From contig JAEMSB010000028.1 of the NCBI GenBank assembly GCA_016463045.1, positions 1 to 14,832 of the forward strand: a stretch of DNA of 14,832 bases. The letters are read 5' to 3'. Both the position numbers and the translations under genes were made by a program. Below, piece after piece: positions 14,267 through 14,832 of this stretch (its first letter is position 1; every line of letters starts with the position of its first letter). Under the pieces are notes generated by a model, which worked only from the letters and a program-made list of their open reading frames with translations, had not been told where the DNA came from and searched no databases. This DNA is from Niveispirillum sp. GTDB lineage: Bacteria; Pseudomonadota; Alphaproteobacteria; Azospirillales; Azospirillaceae.

Positions 14267-14832
14267 TTATCTGACCCCCAACAAAGGCCCCAGCAGCTTT
14301 ACCCGCCGCGCCAACTCGTACGTGGCGAAGCATCCGGCCACCGTGGCCGCGATCAGCAACAGGGACTCGACCGCCACGGGCAGGTTCAAGGGCGTCAGAT
14401 GATGGCCGACCACCACGATCAGGGTCTGGTGGATGATGTAGAAGGGGAACACCCCGACGCTGAGATAGCGCAGCAGTGGCGTGGAGCGGTTGAAATGCCG
14501 GCGGGCAAAGCCCAGGACCGCCAGGATCATGGCCCATTGTTCCACGCCATAGGATGTGCGGGCGATCAGGCGCAGGACATCGCGGCTGAAGGGCATGTCA
14601 TTCTCATGAAAGGTCCAGAGCGACCAGCAATAGACATAAGCACCCCAGGCCAGCAGCGCCACGCCCAGCGCCCCCCAGCGCATCCGCGCCAGCCGGTCGA
14701 ACAGGTCACCATTGCGGGCGATGGCATAACCCAGCAGGAACATGCCGAAACTGACGGCATGATTGTACCAGTCCCAGGTCAGGTTGTGAGTGACGGGAAA
14801 CCGGTCATAAAGGCTGAGGCGCAACCCGACCA
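14267..14832 (-). CDS. Acyltransferase-3 family membrane protein, 5' end cut by window edge
   Basis: The frame is open to the right edge (…VGLRLSLYDRFP), so only the C-terminal 187 residues or so are seen and the start lies outside. The visible part has about five to six hydrophobic helices: NHAVSFGMFLLGYAIA, GALGVALLAWGAYVYCWSLW, WAMILAVLGFA, YLSVGVFPFYIIHQTLIVVVG and LLLIAATVAGCFATYELA. SVGVFPFYIIHQ is the characteristic penultimate-helix segment of acyltransferase-3 (OafB/OpgC-like) proteins, and the short basic tail is usual. Such enzymes add acyl groups to surface polysaccharides or other exported molecules. The catalytic histidine region near the N-terminus is outside the window, so the substrate and activity cannot be judged. 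Confidence 0.88.
   Translation of the reverse strand, partial: VGLRLSLYDRFPVTHNLTWDWYNHAVSFGMFLLGYAIARNGDLFDRLARMRWGALGVALLAWGAYVYCWSLWTFHENDMPFSRDVLRLIARTSYGVEQWAMILAVLGFARRHFNRSTPLLRYLSVGVFPFYIIHQTLIVVVGHHLTPLNLPVAVESLLLIAATVAGCFATYELARRVKLLGPLLGVR

Overview
This is a GC-rich chromosomal window. Its gene content and protein styles point to an alphaproteobacterium, most plausibly Rhodospirillales/Azospirillaceae (Azospirillum/Niveispirillum-like): a short PAS-fold regulator just upstream of mutS, an EmrAB-type pump with a TetR repressor, a MASE1 histidine kinase and an RTX calcium-binding protein. The genus is inferred from composition and family recall, not demonstrated. No rRNA, tRNA, CRISPR array, transposase or phage structural gene was seen.

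Left part (1-3620). A MASE1 membrane sensor kinase runs leftward off the window. A 382-nt intergenic region follows. It holds a perfect TATAAT box on the kinase strand and, on the plus strand, a compact predicted RNA ending in an excellent intrinsic terminator, only 50 nt before a SAM-methyltransferase-like gene. Next come a promoter region with repeated TTTGC motifs and a small secreted beta-rich protein with a signal peptide, closed by an 11-bp terminator.

Middle part (3620-6840). An RTX-repeat protein has an N-terminal domain resembling a CHAP/NlpC-type fold that seems to lack the catalytic cysteine. It is followed by a perfect 14-bp palindrome inside a possible promoter, a run of small unassigned ORFs (some overlapping), and a MarR-type regulator. 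A bidirectional terminator ends this block.

Right part (6846-14832). A leftward emrA-emrB-tetR operon (4-nt overlap, then a 15-nt gap) has a perfect 15-bp palindromic operator candidate in front of emrA. A small exported FliL-like protein is divergent from it. That gene abuts the mutS stop codon tail to tail with no intervening base. Leftward mutS lies downstream of a PAS-fold gene, and a membrane acyltransferase-3 gene runs off the right edge.

The best-supported functional units are the self-regulated multidrug efflux operon and mutS. The least explained parts are the structured RNA at about 1832-1976, the RTX protein with the altered N-terminal active site, and the small-ORF cluster at 5697-6418.
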